64,000 nucleotides of DNA from Rhizobium sp. PDO1-076 (GTDB lineage: Bacteria; Pseudomonadota; Alphaproteobacteria; Rhizobiales; Rhizobiaceae): assembly GCF_000247475.1 (NCBI RefSeq), contig NZ_AHZC01000386.1:1-64000 (forward strand). The letters are read 5' to 3'. Each line of letters opens with the position of its first letter. Within the stretch, counting starts at the first letter, position 1. A program made the translations under genes and the position numbers. This document shows, piece by piece, positions 25,489 to 35,302 of the stretch. The notes under the pieces are model-generated. The model ran no database searches. It was given only the letters and a program-made list of their open reading frames with translations, and had not been told where the DNA came from.

Positions 25489-26157
25489 CTAAAGAAGAGA
25501 AAGATCCGTCGGGACCTGATTTTCCAATCGGACGAAATCGCGCGTCTTCGGATCCATCACCCACAACTCGCCATTGCCGATATCGAACCAACAGCCGTGG
25601 ATGCGCAACTTGCCACTCTCTTCCATGGATTTGACATAAGGGAATGTGCGCAGATTGGCGATGGAATTGCGGATGGAAATCCGCTCCAGTGCCGTCTGGC
25701 GTTCCGTCGCTGTCATGACCGAATTGCCCTGGATCTGCTCAGCAGCCGGCGCGACCAGGTTCATCCACTTACCGATGAAGTCACCGGGTGACAGCGGTTC
25801 GGCATTCGGGTCGAGCGCTGCACGAATGCCGCCGCAACGTCCATGTCCCATCACGATGATGTCGCGGACCTGCAGGGCCTGAACCGCAAATTCGAGCGCA
25901 GCCGAGGTCGAGTGATATTGCCCGTCCGGTTCATAGGGCGGGACCATATTGGCGACATTGCGCACGACGAAAAGTTCGCCGGGACCCGCATCGAAGATCA
26001 TTTCCGGCGCGGCGCGCGAATCGCAACAGGCCACAACAAGCGTATGCGGCTTCTGCCCCTGTTCGGCGAGCACGCGATAGCGTTCCCGCTGGTCGACATA
26101 GCGGCCACTCATGAAATTGTTGTAGCCGGTCAAAAGAGAAGGAGGAAAACTGCTCAT
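25489..26157 (-). CDS. Beta-class carbonic anhydrase
   Basis: Zinc enzyme of 222 residues that interconverts carbon dioxide and bicarbonate. The zinc ligands are C44 in VACCDSRAAPE, H105 and C108 in GHGRCGG, and D46-R48 form the usual dyad. The spacing fits a beta-class enzyme. It probably supplies bicarbonate for carboxylases and helps growth in ordinary air. The gene stands between the diguanylate cyclase and pyridoxal kinase genes, all on the minus strand. The gaps are about 80-100 bases, so a shared transcript is possible but not shown. Confidence 0.94.
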   Translation of the reverse strand: MSSFPPSLLTGYNNFMSGRYVDQRERYRVLAEQGQKPHTLVVACCDSRAAPEMIFDAGPGELFVVRNVANMVPPYEPDGQYHSTSAALEFAVQALQVRDIIVMGHGRCGGIRAALDPNAEPLSPGDFIGKWMNLVAPAAEQIQGNSVMTATERQTALERISIRNSIANLRTFPYVKSMEESGKLRIHGCWFDIGNGELWVMDPKTRDFVRLENQVPTDLSLL

Positions 26158-26233
26158 AACCTACCGATTACAGCGCAAAACGAGCCAAGGCAACCACTCA
26201 CCTTGCACTGCAACGTAACCGTCCTGAAAATAA

Positions 26234-27115
26234 TCAGAGCGGTTTGCGCGGCCTTTGTGCCGGGTGAAGCAGTCGGCGCATCTGCACGAGCGCCATCGGC
26301 CGCGACAGGCTGGACGCATCGCTGGCCAGCGCAAGCTCGTCCGCGCCGCGCTTGGCCGTCCGCGCCAGGATTTCGAACACGCTTGCGGTGGCGAGTTGCA
26401 AGGCCCTCTCCTCCTCGCAACCCTCGAGCAGCCGCGCCAGAAACACGGCCCCGAGCAGATCGCCCAAACCGTTCGGCGCGTTGTCGATCAGCCGATGCTC
26501 CGCCAGGAGCGCATTGCGACCGGTGAGCAGAAGATTGCCGGTGCCGCCCGTCATCATCGGGACAGCCGATGTCACCAGCATGCGCGCCGGCCCGAGCGAC
26601 AGGGCCGCTTCCATGATCAGTGAATTGCTGTCGAGCGTGCTGCCGACCAGCCATTGCAGTTCGTAGCGATTGGGCGTTGCGACGGAGGCCAGCGGGATCA
26701 GACTGTCGCGAACCGCAGCGGCAGTCTCCTCCGGAATGTAGAGGCCGCCAAGATCGCCCATGACAGGATCACAGACATAAAGCAGATCGGGGTTTTTCGT
26801 CCGCGCTGCCTCGACAAGCCTGGCCACTGCCGCCGGCTGTGCGGGACTGGCGAAATAGCCGGTCAGAATTGCCTTGACCTCGCCCAGCCAGGGCGCCTTG
26901 ATCAAATCATCTATTGCTTTTTCGAAGTCATCGTCGGCAAATCTTAGACGCGTCGATGGACCGTGGCCCGGATGCCATGGCAGCACCAGCGTGGGCAGGG
27001 CCCAGACCTGATGACCCAATGTCTCCAAGGCGAATACGGCCGCACGGTTTCCCACGGAACCACGCACGACATGGCTGGAGATGACGATGACAGCGCCTGG
27101 CGAATTTTCGGGCAT
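26234..27115 (-). CDS. pdxY: Pyridoxal kinase
   Basis: Salvage kinase of 293 residues that phosphorylates pyridoxal to pyridoxal 5'-phosphate. The sequence begins VIVISSHVVRGSVGNRAAVFALETLG, the PdxY/PdxK N-terminal signature. VCDPVMGD is the conserved substrate-side motif, and NGLGDLLGAVFLARLL carries the catalytic aspartate of the ribokinase-like fold (here GLGD in place of the more usual GTGD). The gene is divergent from the glutamate dehydrogenase gene, with 186 AT-rich bases between them. Confidence 0.9.
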   Translation of the reverse strand: MPENSPGAVIVISSHVVRGSVGNRAAVFALETLGHQVWALPTLVLPWHPGHGPSTRLRFADDDFEKAIDDLIKAPWLGEVKAILTGYFASPAQPAAVARLVEAARTKNPDLLYVCDPVMGDLGGLYIPEETAAAVRDSLIPLASVATPNRYELQWLVGSTLDSNSLIMEAALSLGPARMLVTSAVPMMTGGTGNLLLTGRNALLAEHRLIDNAPNGLGDLLGAVFLARLLEGCEEERALQLATASVFEILARTAKRGADELALASDASSLSRPMALVQMRRLLHPAQRPRKPL

Positions 27116-27208
27116 GAGGCGATTCCGCGTTAAAAATTGAGCTTAGAACGCAATTTGATGTCAGTTTTGTCAAAAATTCAGAGAAATTTAGAGGAGGAAC
27201 GCGTTTTT

Positions 27209-27238
27209 TTGACAATTTCTCTTCCGAATTTGCATCAT
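27209..27238 (+). promoter_or_regulatory. Possible promoter of the NAD-glutamate dehydrogenase gene
   Basis: TTGACA at 27209-27214 is a perfect -35 hexamer. A weak -10 (CATCAT, 27233-27238) follows at 18 bases in an AT-rich stretch about 65 bases upstream of the start codon. The -35 is good and the -10 is poor, so the assignment is tentative. Confidence 0.35.
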
Positions 27239-27301
27239 ACATACTTCTGCAAAACATTATTCCCAAATATGCCGGCAAAGCCGACCAAGAGGAGAGGGTA
27301 C

Positions 27302-30300
27302 ATGGCCAAGACGCGGACCACCAAGCGGGAACAACAGCTGCGAGGTGCCGGCCAGATTGCCGAAGCCCTGGGCGAGGCTTTCGTCACACCGGCAATGCTG
27401 TTTGGCCGGGCGAGCAACGACGATCTCGATCGCTATAGCCCGGAAATGCTGGCATTCTCTGCGGTGCGCGCAGCCTCGGACCTGTCGGCATGGGATCGCA
27501 AAAAGCCGCATGTCAGTATCTCGCCGGTGACCGAAGTCAGCCCGGAGGGCAATCCGGTCAGCGTCCTGTCGATTGTCGATCACAACAAGCCGTTTCTCTA
27601 TGATTCGGTGATGGCGGAAGTGACAAGCGTCTACCGCGATATCTTCATGGCCGTGCACCCAATTCTGGCCATGACACCCAAGGGAGACGTTTCCCTCGCC
27701 AATCCGGATACCGATCCTGACGATGTCCTCAAGGTCAGCTACATCCAGCTGCACATTGCAACCCTCACCGATGAGCAGGCAAACGGCCTGATTCAACGCC
27801 TTCATCACGTACTCAGCCAGGTGAAAATGGCGGCCAGCGACTGGAAGCCGATGCTTGGCCTTCTGGACAATGCGCTGGCCGAACTGACGAACCTCGGGCC
27901 GGGCCGCAAGAAAGCCGATCGCGACGAAGCGGTCGCCTTCCTCGAGTGGCTGCGCGACGACAACTTCACGTTCCTGGGCATGCGGGAGTACATCTATTCC
28001 GGCGAGGGCACAGACGCCACCGTCGAGCGCGGCAAGGGCAAAGGCCTTGGCATACTCTCCGACCCGGATGTTCTGGTTTTGCGCCAGGGCAAGAACCACG
28101 TCACGACGACACCCGAAATCCTCGCCTTCCTGCAGGGGCCGGACTTCCTGATCGTCACCAAGGCGAATGTGAAATCCGTGGTGCACCGCCGTGCCTATAT
28201 GGACTACATCGGGGTGAAGCGTTTCGGACCGGACGGCAAGGTCGTCGGCGAATTGCGGCTCGTCGGCCTGTTCACGTCCACCGCCTATACGCGCTCGGCC
28301 AACCAGATCCCCCTGCTTCGCGCCAAAATCGAAAAGGTCGTCGAATATTTCGACTTCGATCCGCAGAGCCATTCCGGCCGCATGTTGCAGAATACGCTGG
28401 AAAGCTATCCACGCGATGATCTGTTCCAGATCGAGCCGGAAATGCTGGCGAAATTCAGCGAACAGATCAACGATCTTTCGGAGCGTCCGCGCGTGCGCGT
28501 GTTGCCGCGTATCGATCAGTTCGACCGCTTCGTCTCGCTGATCGTCTATGTCCCGCGTGAAGACTACAATTCGATGGTGCGCGAAAAGATCGGCACCTAT
28601 TTCAAGACCGTCTATGACGGCCATGTCTCCGCCTACTATCCGGCTTTCCCGGAAGGTGGCGTTGCACGTGTGCACATCATCATCGGCCGCTCGGAGGGCA
28701 AGACTCCACGAATTCCGCAGGCCAAGCTTGAAGAGGCCGTTCGCGAGATTACCGCACGCTGGAGCGATCGCTTCATCTCGCTGGCCGGCGCCGACGCGCC
28801 GCAACTGGATGTCAGCCAGGCTTTTCAGGAAGCCTTTGCCCCGGAAGAGGCGGTCGCCGACCTGAAGCATATCGAGGCATGCCTTGCCGGCGCACCGCTC
28901 TCCATCGCCTTCCATCAGGTGGCAGGCGCACAAGATCCGCTGCTGTATCTGAAAATCTTCCATTCCGGCCATCACCTGCCGCTGTCGCGACGCGTGCCTC
29001 TGCTGGAAAACCTCGGCTTCGGCGTCATCAGCGAGCGCACCTTCGATATTGGTATCGCCAGCACCAACCCGGATGAAAAGCCCGGCAGGCTGGTCGTCCT
29101 GCATGACATGGAACTTCAGGTTCTCGGTGGCGGCAATTTCGATATCGCGCGCCAGGGCCGGGAAATCGAGGAAGCCTTCATCGCAGCCTTTACCGGCACC
29201 GTCGACAATGATGCCTATAACCGTCTGGTTCTCAATGCCGGCCTCAATGCCCGCGAGGCATCGGTGCTGCGCGCCTATGGTGCCTATCTTCGCCAGGCCG
29301 GGTTCGTCTTCTCGCAGGGCTACATTGCCGAAACGCTGAACAAATATGCCGCAATCGCAACCGATCTGGTTCGTCTTTTCCGCAACCGCCTTGATCCATC
29401 CTTGAACGAGAAAAGCCGCGCAAAGCGGTCGATCGAACTTCACCAGGCGCTGGAGAGCAGTCTCGCGGCGGTCCCGAGCCTGGACGAGGATCGCATCCTA
29501 CGGCGCTACATCAACGCCATCGAGGCGACGCTCAGAACGAATTTCTTCCAGAAAGGCTATATCGACAGCGACCGGCCGATGCTGGCGTTCAAGTTTGACC
29601 CGCACCGGCTCGACGGTCTGCCGGAACCACGCCCGTTCCGGGAAATCTTCGTCTACGGGGTCGAGGTCGAAGGTGTTCACCTGCGTTTCGGCAAGGTGGC
29701 CCGCGGCGGCCTGCGCTGGTCGGATCGCGCCCAGGACTATCGCACCGAGGTGCTCGGCCTGGTCAAGGCCCAGCAGGTCAAGAACGCCGTTATCGTGCCG
29801 GTTGGTGCCAAGGGCGGCTTCTATCCCAAGCTGCTGCCGCCTGCGAGCAACCGTGAGGCCTGGCTGTCCGCCGGCACCGAAGCTTACAAGACCTATATCC
29901 GCACGCTGCTCTCGATCACCGACAATATTGTCGGGGGGGACATCGTCGCGCCGGCAGATACCCTGCGGCTGGATGAGGACGATCCCTATTTCGTCGTCGC
30001 AGCCGACAAGGGTACGGCGACATTCTCAGACACAGCAAACGGCCTTGCCCAGGCAGCAGGCTTCTGGCTCGACGACGCTTTTGCCTCGGGCGGTTCCGCC
30101 GGCTACGACCACAAGAAGATGGGCATCACCGCCCGCGGTGCCTGGGAAACGGTCAAGCGCCACTTCCGCGAGATCGACACCGACATCCAGACCACGCCCT
30201 TTACCGTGGCCGGCGTCGGCGACATGTCGGGCGACGTCTTCGGCAATGGCATGCTGCTCTCCGAACAGATCAGACTGATCGCGGCTTTCGACCATCGCGA

Positions 30301-32098
30301 TATCTTCATCGATCCGGACCCGGACACGGCCCGTTCGTTTGCCGAGCGCAAGCGCATGTTCGCGCTGCCGCGCTCCAGTTGGCAGGACTATGACCGCAAG
30401 GCACTCTCGCCGGGCGCCATGATCATCTCGCGCGCGGAAAAGTCCGTCACCCTGACACCGGAAGCCGCGGCGGCCATCGGACTGGAAACCCGGACCGCCT
30501 CGCCCTTCGACATTCTGACCGCGATCCTCAAAGCACCCGTCGATCTCATGTGGTTCGGCGGCATCGGCACCTATATCAAGGCTGCCGGCGAGACCGATGC
30601 CGAAGTTGGCGACCGCGCCAACGACGCGATCCGCATCACTGCGACGGAAGTTCGCGCCAAGGTGATCGGCGAGGGTGCCAATCTCGGCGTGACCCAGAAG
30701 GGCCGCATTGCCTATGCCCTGAATGGCGGCCGGGTGAATTCGGACGCGATCGACAATTCGGCTGGCGTCAATTCGTCCGACCTTGAAGTCAACATCAAGA
30801 TCGCATTTTCGCCGGCCATGGCCGAAAAGCGCCTGACCCGCGACAAACGCAACAAGCTGCTGGTCGAGATGACCGACGAAGTGGCCGAACTGGTGCTGCG
30901 CAACAACTATCTCCAGTCGCTGTCGATCTCGTTGACGGAAGCGAAGCATGCCGGAAACCGTGAAGAGCTGAGCCGGCTCATGGATTATCTGGAAGGTCTC
31001 GGCAAATTGAACCGCAAGGTCGAGACCCTGCCGGATGCGGCCGCGGTCGCCGAACGTTACGTCTCCGGAAAGACCCTGACTCGACCGGAAATCGGCGTGC
31101 TCCTGTCCTATGCCAAGATCGTGCTGTTCGATCAGCTGATCCCGTCCGATCTTCCGGACGACCCCTATTGCCAGAGCACCCTGTCGAACTATTTCCCGGC
31201 CGGCATGCGCAAAAGCTTTGCCTCCGACATTGCAGTCCACCGTCTGCGCCGAGAAATCATTGCAACGGTCCTGGCAAACCATGCGATCAACCGCGGCGGG
31301 CCGGGATTTGTCGTGGCCGTCAGCGACGCAACGGGGGCAGCTCCCGACGCCGTGGTGAAAGCGGGGCTGGTCACCCGCGATGCGCTGAATCTCACGGCTC
31401 TCTGGGACAAGCTCGACAATCTGGACGCCAAGCTCTCCGGCCAAACGCAGAATCGCCTCTACGGCATTGTCACCGAAGTCTATGTCGGCATGACGCGTCT
31501 GCTACTGGATACCGGGCTGGCTACCGGCCCGATCAGTGCGGCCGTGACCCAATTGAAGGCTGCCGTCAAATCGGCAGGGCCGGTCTTCGCCGGTGCATTG
31601 CCGGCGCTGCTGCGCCAGTATTTCGACGAACAGGTGGCCGGACTGATTTCTGCGGGTGCACCGGAAGAGATCGCGGTGGAAGTCGTCAACCTTCAGACAT
31701 TGCTGCTGCTTCCGGAAATCATGCAGATTGCGGATCGTACAAAGGCAAGCCTGGCACGGGCGATGGACGGATTCTTTGCCGTCTCGGAAGCCTTCCGCAT
31801 TGGCCGCATCATAGAGAATGCCCGCAGGCTTCAACCGACGGACCAATATGATAGCCTGGCGCTGACAAGAAGCATCGATCGCATCGGCGCAGCCCGCCGC
31901 GAGATCGTTTGCGCAGCACTCATTGCCCATGAAGGTCACAAGCAGCCTGTCCAGGCATGGCTTGCCAATGACACGCTGCGCATCGAGCGGATCGGCAAGG
32001 AAATTGCCGCGCTGGTCGACAGCGGCGAGCCAAGTATCTCGAAAATGGCGGTCGCTGCCGGCCTGCTCGGCGATCTTGCACAAGGTCCTGCAAGGTGA
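27302..32098 (+). CDS. gdh: NAD-specific glutamate dehydrogenase, large (180 kDa) type
   Basis: Enzyme of 1598 residues that oxidatively deaminates glutamate to 2-oxoglutarate. Its size alone marks the large bacterial NAD-GDH family. The N-terminal 700 residues hold ACT-like regulatory regions. The catalytic part starts near LRWSDRAQDYRTEVLGLVKA and includes VPVGAKGGFYPK (substrate lysine region), and SGDVFGNGMLLSEQIRLIAA and WFGGIGTYIKA (dinucleotide-binding region). A C-terminal helical extension follows. ATG 27302 follows GAGGAGAGGG at a good distance; the frame is open to 27137 but through AT-rich promoter-like DNA. Amino-acid control by the ACT regions is likely from the family. Confidence 0.95.
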   Translation: MAKTRTTKREQQLRGAGQIAEALGEAFVTPAMLFGRASNDDLDRYSPEMLAFSAVRAASDLSAWDRKKPHVSISPVTEVSPEGNPVSVLSIVDHNKPFLYDSVMAEVTSVYRDIFMAVHPILAMTPKGDVSLANPDTDPDDVLKVSYIQLHIATLTDEQANGLIQRLHHVLSQVKMAASDWKPMLGLLDNALAELTNLGPGRKKADRDEAVAFLEWLRDDNFTFLGMREYIYSGEGTDATVERGKGKGLGILSDPDVLVLRQGKNHVTTTPEILAFLQGPDFLIVTKANVKSVVHRRAYMDYIGVKRFGPDGKVVGELRLVGLFTSTAYTRSANQIPLLRAKIEKVVEYFDFDPQSHSGRMLQNTLESYPRDDLFQIEPEMLAKFSEQINDLSERPRVRVLPRIDQFDRFVSLIVYVPREDYNSMVREKIGTYFKTVYDGHVSAYYPAFPEGGVARVHIIIGRSEGKTPRIPQAKLEEAVREITARWSDRFISLAGADAPQLDVSQAFQEAFAPEEAVADLKHIEACLAGAPLSIAFHQVAGAQDPLLYLKIFHSGHHLPLSRRVPLLENLGFGVISERTFDIGIASTNPDEKPGRLVVLHDMELQVLGGGNFDIARQGREIEEAFIAAFTGTVDNDAYNRLVLNAGLNAREASVLRAYGAYLRQAGFVFSQGYIAETLNKYAAIATDLVRLFRNRLDPSLNEKSRAKRSIELHQALESSLAAVPSLDEDRILRRYINAIEATLRTNFFQKGYIDSDRPMLAFKFDPHRLDGLPEPRPFREIFVYGVEVEGVHLRFGKVARGGLRWSDRAQDYRTEVLGLVKAQQVKNAVIVPVGAKGGFYPKLLPPASNREAWLSAGTEAYKTYIRTLLSITDNIVGGDIVAPADTLRLDEDDPYFVVAADKGTATFSDTANGLAQAAGFWLDDAFASGGSAGYDHKKMGITARGAWETVKRHFREIDTDIQTTPFTVAGVGDMSGDVFGNGMLLSEQIRLIAAFDHRDIFIDPDPDTARSFAERKRMFALPRSSWQDYDRKALSPGAMIISRAEKSVTLTPEAAAAIGLETRTASPFDILTAILKAPVDLMWFGGIGTYIKAAGETDAEVGDRANDAIRITATEVRAKVIGEGANLGVTQKGRIAYALNGGRVNSDAIDNSAGVNSSDLEVNIKIAFSPAMAEKRLTRDKRNKLLVEMTDEVAELVLRNNYLQSLSISLTEAKHAGNREELSRLMDYLEGLGKLNRKVETLPDAAAVAERYVSGKTLTRPEIGVLLSYAKIVLFDQLIPSDLPDDPYCQSTLSNYFPAGMRKSFASDIAVHRLRREIIATVLANHAINRGGPGFVVAVSDATGAAPDAVVKAGLVTRDALNLTALWDKLDNLDAKLSGQTQNRLYGIVTEVYVGMTRLLLDTGLATGPISAAVTQLKAAVKSAGPVFAGALPALLRQYFDEQVAGLISAGAPEEIAVEVVNLQTLLLLPEIMQIADRTKASLARAMDGFFAVSEAFRIGRIIENARRLQPTDQYDSLALTRSIDRIGAARREIVCAALIAHEGHKQPVQAWLANDTLRIERIGKEIAALVDSGEPSISKMAVAAGLLGDLAQGPAR

Positions 32099-32129
32099 CA
32101 GTGTCCCGGCACCAAGCCGGGGATGATGC

Positions 32130-33530
32130 ATGAACGGATCGGCCGTAACCGACAACAATGTCACTGGACGCCTCAATCGGGGCGTCCTTAGCTGGATGTT
32201 CTTCGACTGGGCGGCACAGCCGTTTTTCACGGTGGTCACCACTTTCATCTTTGGCCCTTATTTCGTGGCGAGGATGACCAGCGATCCGGTTTCTGCCCAA
32301 GCTTCGTGGAGCAATGCAGCGACCATCTCGGCGATTGTCATCGCCATCCTTGCACCCATCCTGGGGTCGATTGCCGATGAATCCGGCTCACGAAAGCCGT
32401 GGATCGCTTTCTTTGCTGTGATCAAGATCATCTGTCTTCTGGGTCTCTGGCTGGCTGCACCTGGTGTTTCGGTCGGATTGATCATGGTTCTGATGATCTT
32501 CGCCAGCATTGCCGCGGAGTTTTCGATCGTCTTCAACGATTCGATGATGACCCGGCTCGTCAGCCAGCGCGATGTCGGGCGCGTGTCTAATATCGCCTGG
32601 GGTCTCGGCTATCTCGGCGGCATGATCGTGCTGATCGCGATCGTTCTGCTGATCGCGGCAAATCCGACCACCGGCCTGACGCTGATCGGTATTCCACCGC
32701 TGTTCGGTCTCGACCCCGTCGCCGGCGAGGATGCACGCATCACCGGGCCGATTTCGGCGATTTGGTATCTCATCTTCATTCTGCCGATGTTTCTTTTCAC
32801 CCCGGATGCGGCCCGCGGAAAGCCACTCGGCCAGGCAATCAACTCGGGCCTGAAGGAGATTGGCAACACGCTGTCGGAGGTCCGGCAGCGGACGGCGATC
32901 CTGCGCTTTCTCGTCGCACGGATGATCTACCAGGACGGCGTCAACGGGTTGTTGATCCTGGGCGGCGTCTTCGCGGCCGCGATGTTCGGCTGGTCGACGA
33001 TGGAAATGGGCGTTTACGGCATCATCCTGAACGTCGTCGCGATCTTCGGATGCCTGATTGCCAGCCGCATCGACCGCCTAATCGGATCGAAAAATGTTGT
33101 CTTGATCAGCCTCTGCATGCTGATTGCCGCAACGCTCGGCATCATCTCCACCGGCCCGGATTTCACCCTTTTCGGATTTGTCGGCCTGCCTATCACCACC
33201 ACCGACGGTCTGTTCGCCACGCCGGCTGAAAAGGCCTATATCCTCTATGGACTGCTGATCGGCCTGTCGTTCGGCCCTGTCCAGGCCTCGTCCCGCTCCT
33301 ATCTGGCGCGCAGTGTGAAGCCGCACGAGGCCGGGCGCTATTTCGGCATCTACGCACTTTCGGGACGAGCCACGAGCTTCATGGCCACCCTGTCCTTCTC
33401 CGTTCTGACGACCTGGACCGGTTCGCCGCGCGTCGGCATGGCCAGTATGTTGGTTTTCCTGGTGGTGGGACTGGTCATCCTCTGGAACACCGCCTATCCG
33501 GCCGGCGACGACACGCCCACCCTGGCGTGA
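32130..33530 (+). CDS. MFS transporter of the UMF1/Atg22-like family
   Basis: Inner-membrane transporter of 466 residues with about 12 hydrophobic segments. The start [26 protein letters not shown] is characteristic of the UMF1 (Atg22-like) family, and [17 protein letters not shown] with [16 protein letters not shown] lies in the C-terminal half. Family members are poorly characterised; amino acid or peptide efflux has been suggested for the yeast relative. The gene begins 31 bases after the glutamate dehydrogenase stop and may be co-transcribed with it. The substrate is unknown. Confidence 0.85.
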   Translation: MNGSAVTDNNVTGRLNRGVLSWMFFDWAAQPFFTVVTTFIFGPYFVARMTSDPVSAQASWSNAATISAIVIAILAPILGSIADESGSRKPWIAFFAVIKIICLLGLWLAAPGVSVGLIMVLMIFASIAAEFSIVFNDSMMTRLVSQRDVGRVSNIAWGLGYLGGMIVLIAIVLLIAANPTTGLTLIGIPPLFGLDPVAGEDARITGPISAIWYLIFILPMFLFTPDAARGKPLGQAINSGLKEIGNTLSEVRQRTAILRFLVARMIYQDGVNGLLILGGVFAAAMFGWSTMEMGVYGIILNVVAIFGCLIASRIDRLIGSKNVVLISLCMLIAATLGIISTGPDFTLFGFVGLPITTTDGLFATPAEKAYILYGLLIGLSFGPVQASSRSYLARSVKPHEAGRYFGIYALSGRATSFMATLSFSVLTTWTGSPRVGMASMLVFLVVGLVILWNTAYPAGDDTPTLA

Positions 33531-33541
33531 AACACAAAAAA

Positions 33542-33567
33542 GGCCGGCTGCGGAGACGCAACCGGCC
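33542..33567. terminator. Bidirectional terminator between the UMF1 transporter and purH
   Basis: The arms GGCCGG and CCGGCC, extended inward by TGCG and CGCA, enclose GAGA. On the minus strand six T residues follow, so it is a strong terminator for purH. On the plus strand it ends the convergent transporter gene. Confidence 0.8.
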
Positions 33568-33591
33568 ATTCTCTATCCAAATTTCAAACCA

Positions 33592-35208
33592 TCAGTGGCG
33601 GAAATGGCGAACGCCCGTGAACACCATGGTCACGCCGTGTTCGTCAGCAGCCGCGATCACTTCCTCGTCGCGCATCGAGCCACCGGGCTGGATAACAGCC
33701 GTAGCGCCCGCCGCGATCGCGGCCAGCAGGCCATCGGCGAAGGGATAAAAGGCTTCCGAGGCAACGGCCGCGCCCTTGGTCAGCGGCGTCGTCAGACCAA
33801 GCGCCTTGGCGGCATCTTCCGCCTTGAGCGCCGCAATGCGAGCCGAATCGACACGGCTCATCTGGCCGGCACCGATGCCGGCCGTCTGACCGTTCTTGGC
33901 ATAGATGACCGCATTCGACTTCACATGCTTGGCGATCTTGAAGGCAAATTTCATGTCTTCAAGCTCGGTTGCCGTCGGCGCGCGCTTGGTGACCACCTTG
34001 AGGTCGAGATCCTCGACCAGAATGTTGTCGCGGCTCTGCACCAGAAGGCCGCCGGAAACCGTCTTTGCCATCAGGCCGCGCGAGCGCGGGTCGGGCAGGG
34101 CACCAGTGGTCAGCAGGCGCAGATTGGGCTTTGCCGCGATGATCGCCTTGGCTTCATCCGTTACCGAAGGCGCGATGATGACTTCGGTGAACAGCTTGAC
34201 GATTTCCTGCGCGGTCGCGGCATCCAGCATCTGGTTGAGCGCGATGATGCCACCGAAGGCGGAAACGGAATCGCAGGCGAGGGCACGCTGGTAGGCCTCG
34301 ACCAGCGTCGAGCCGGTCGCAACGCCGCAGGGGTTGGCATGCTTGATGATCGCGCAGGCGGGACCGTTTTCCGGCGCAAACTCGGCAACGAGTTCGAACG
34401 CGGCATCCGTGTCATTGATGTTGTTGTAAGACAGCTGCTTGCCCTGCAGCAGGGTCGCCGTGGCGACACCCGGGCGGTTTTCGCCGGTGACATAGAAGCC
34501 GGCGCTCTGGTGCGGGTTCTCGCCGTAGCGCATCTTTTCCTTCAGGGCGCCGCCAACCACGCGGTAGGCCGGCATCTCGATTTCCAGCGCTTCGGCAAAC
34601 CAGTTGGAGATTGCGGCGTCATAGGCCGCAGTCCGGGCATAGGCCTTGGCGGCCAGCCGCTGGCGAAGCGCATAGGTGGTCTGACCGTCATTCTGCGCCA
34701 GGGCCTCGATCACGTCACCATAGTCGGCAGCATCGGTCACCACCGTGACATAAGCATGGTTCTTCGCCGATGCACGGATCATCGCCGGACCGCCGATATC
34801 GATATTCTCGACCGTTGTCGGATAGTCGCCGCCGGCTGCGCACACCTGCTCGAACGGGTAGAGATTGATGACCGAGAGATCGATCGCCTCGATACCATGT
34901 GTTTTCATGGCCTCGACATGCTCGGCATCGTCGCGGATCGACAGCAGGCCACCATGCACCAGCGGGTGCAGCGTCTTGACACGGCCGTCCATGATCTCGG
35001 GAAACCCGGTGATCTCCGACACATCGGTCACCGGCAGGCCGGCAGCGGCAAGGGCCTTGTGCGTGCCGCCGGTCGACAGCAGCCGAACGCCGCGCTGGTG
35101 CAGCGCCTGGGCAAACTCGACGATCCCCGTCTTGTCGGAAACCGAAAGCAGGGCAGTGCGAACACGCACGAGGTCTGGGGCGGGAATTTTCTTGGAAACG
35201 ACGGCCAT
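33592..35208 (-). CDS. purH: Bifunctional AICAR formyltransferase / IMP cyclohydrolase
   Basis: Enzyme of 538 residues that carries out the last two steps of purine synthesis to IMP. The N-terminal cyclohydrolase (MGS-like) domain starts [20 protein letters not shown] and includes [16 protein letters not shown]. The C-terminal transformylase domain carries KHANPCGVA and [23 protein letters not shown] 35208 follows GGAGC. It lies 94 bases after the frameshift-corrected end of the heparinase gene on the same strand; if the heparinase frameshift is real, that frame would run 181 bases into purH. Confidence 0.96.
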   Translation of the reverse strand: MAVVSKKIPAPDLVRVRTALLSVSDKTGIVEFAQALHQRGVRLLSTGGTHKALAAAGLPVTDVSEITGFPEIMDGRVKTLHPLVHGGLLSIRDDAEHVEAMKTHGIEAIDLSVINLYPFEQVCAAGGDYPTTVENIDIGGPAMIRASAKNHAYVTVVTDAADYGDVIEALAQNDGQTTYALRQRLAAKAYARTAAYDAAISNWFAEALEIEMPAYRVVGGALKEKMRYGENPHQSAGFYVTGENRPGVATATLLQGKQLSYNNINDTDAAFELVAEFAPENGPACAIIKHANPCGVATGSTLVEAYQRALACDSVSAFGGIIALNQMLDAATAQEIVKLFTEVIIAPSVTDEAKAIIAAKPNLRLLTTGALPDPRSRGLMAKTVSGGLLVQSRDNILVEDLDLKVVTKRAPTATELEDMKFAFKIAKHVKSNAVIYAKNGQTAGIGAGQMSRVDSARIAALKAEDAAKALGLTTPLTKGAAVASEAFYPFADGLLAAIAAGATAVIQPGGSMRDEEVIAAADEHGVTMVFTGVRHFRH

Positions 35209-35302
35209 GGTTCAGCTCCGATCTGACGGGCGCCCGTCGAAAAGATCAGTATGACGGACGCGATGCCGCCGCCTAGCACAGCTGGGCCCCAGAACCAACA
35301 GT

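Noticed and set aside
27137-27301. A 55-codon extension of the glutamate dehydrogenase start
   Set aside because: It crosses AT-rich promoter-like DNA, while ATG 27302 has a strong ribosome-binding site.
27257-29443. A 728-codon open frame on the minus strand inside the glutamate dehydrogenase gene
   Set aside because: Antisense shadow of a clear large-GDH gene; no recognisable protein sequence.
32098-32130. A small hairpin between the glutamate dehydrogenase and UMF1 genes as a terminator
   Set aside because: The stem is only about six pairs with no T-run, and the next gene starts within 31 bases.
35028-35302. The uncorrected heparinase frame extending into purH
   Set aside because: The residues after the T6 run look like out-of-frame sequence, whereas the corrected frame gives a natural end.
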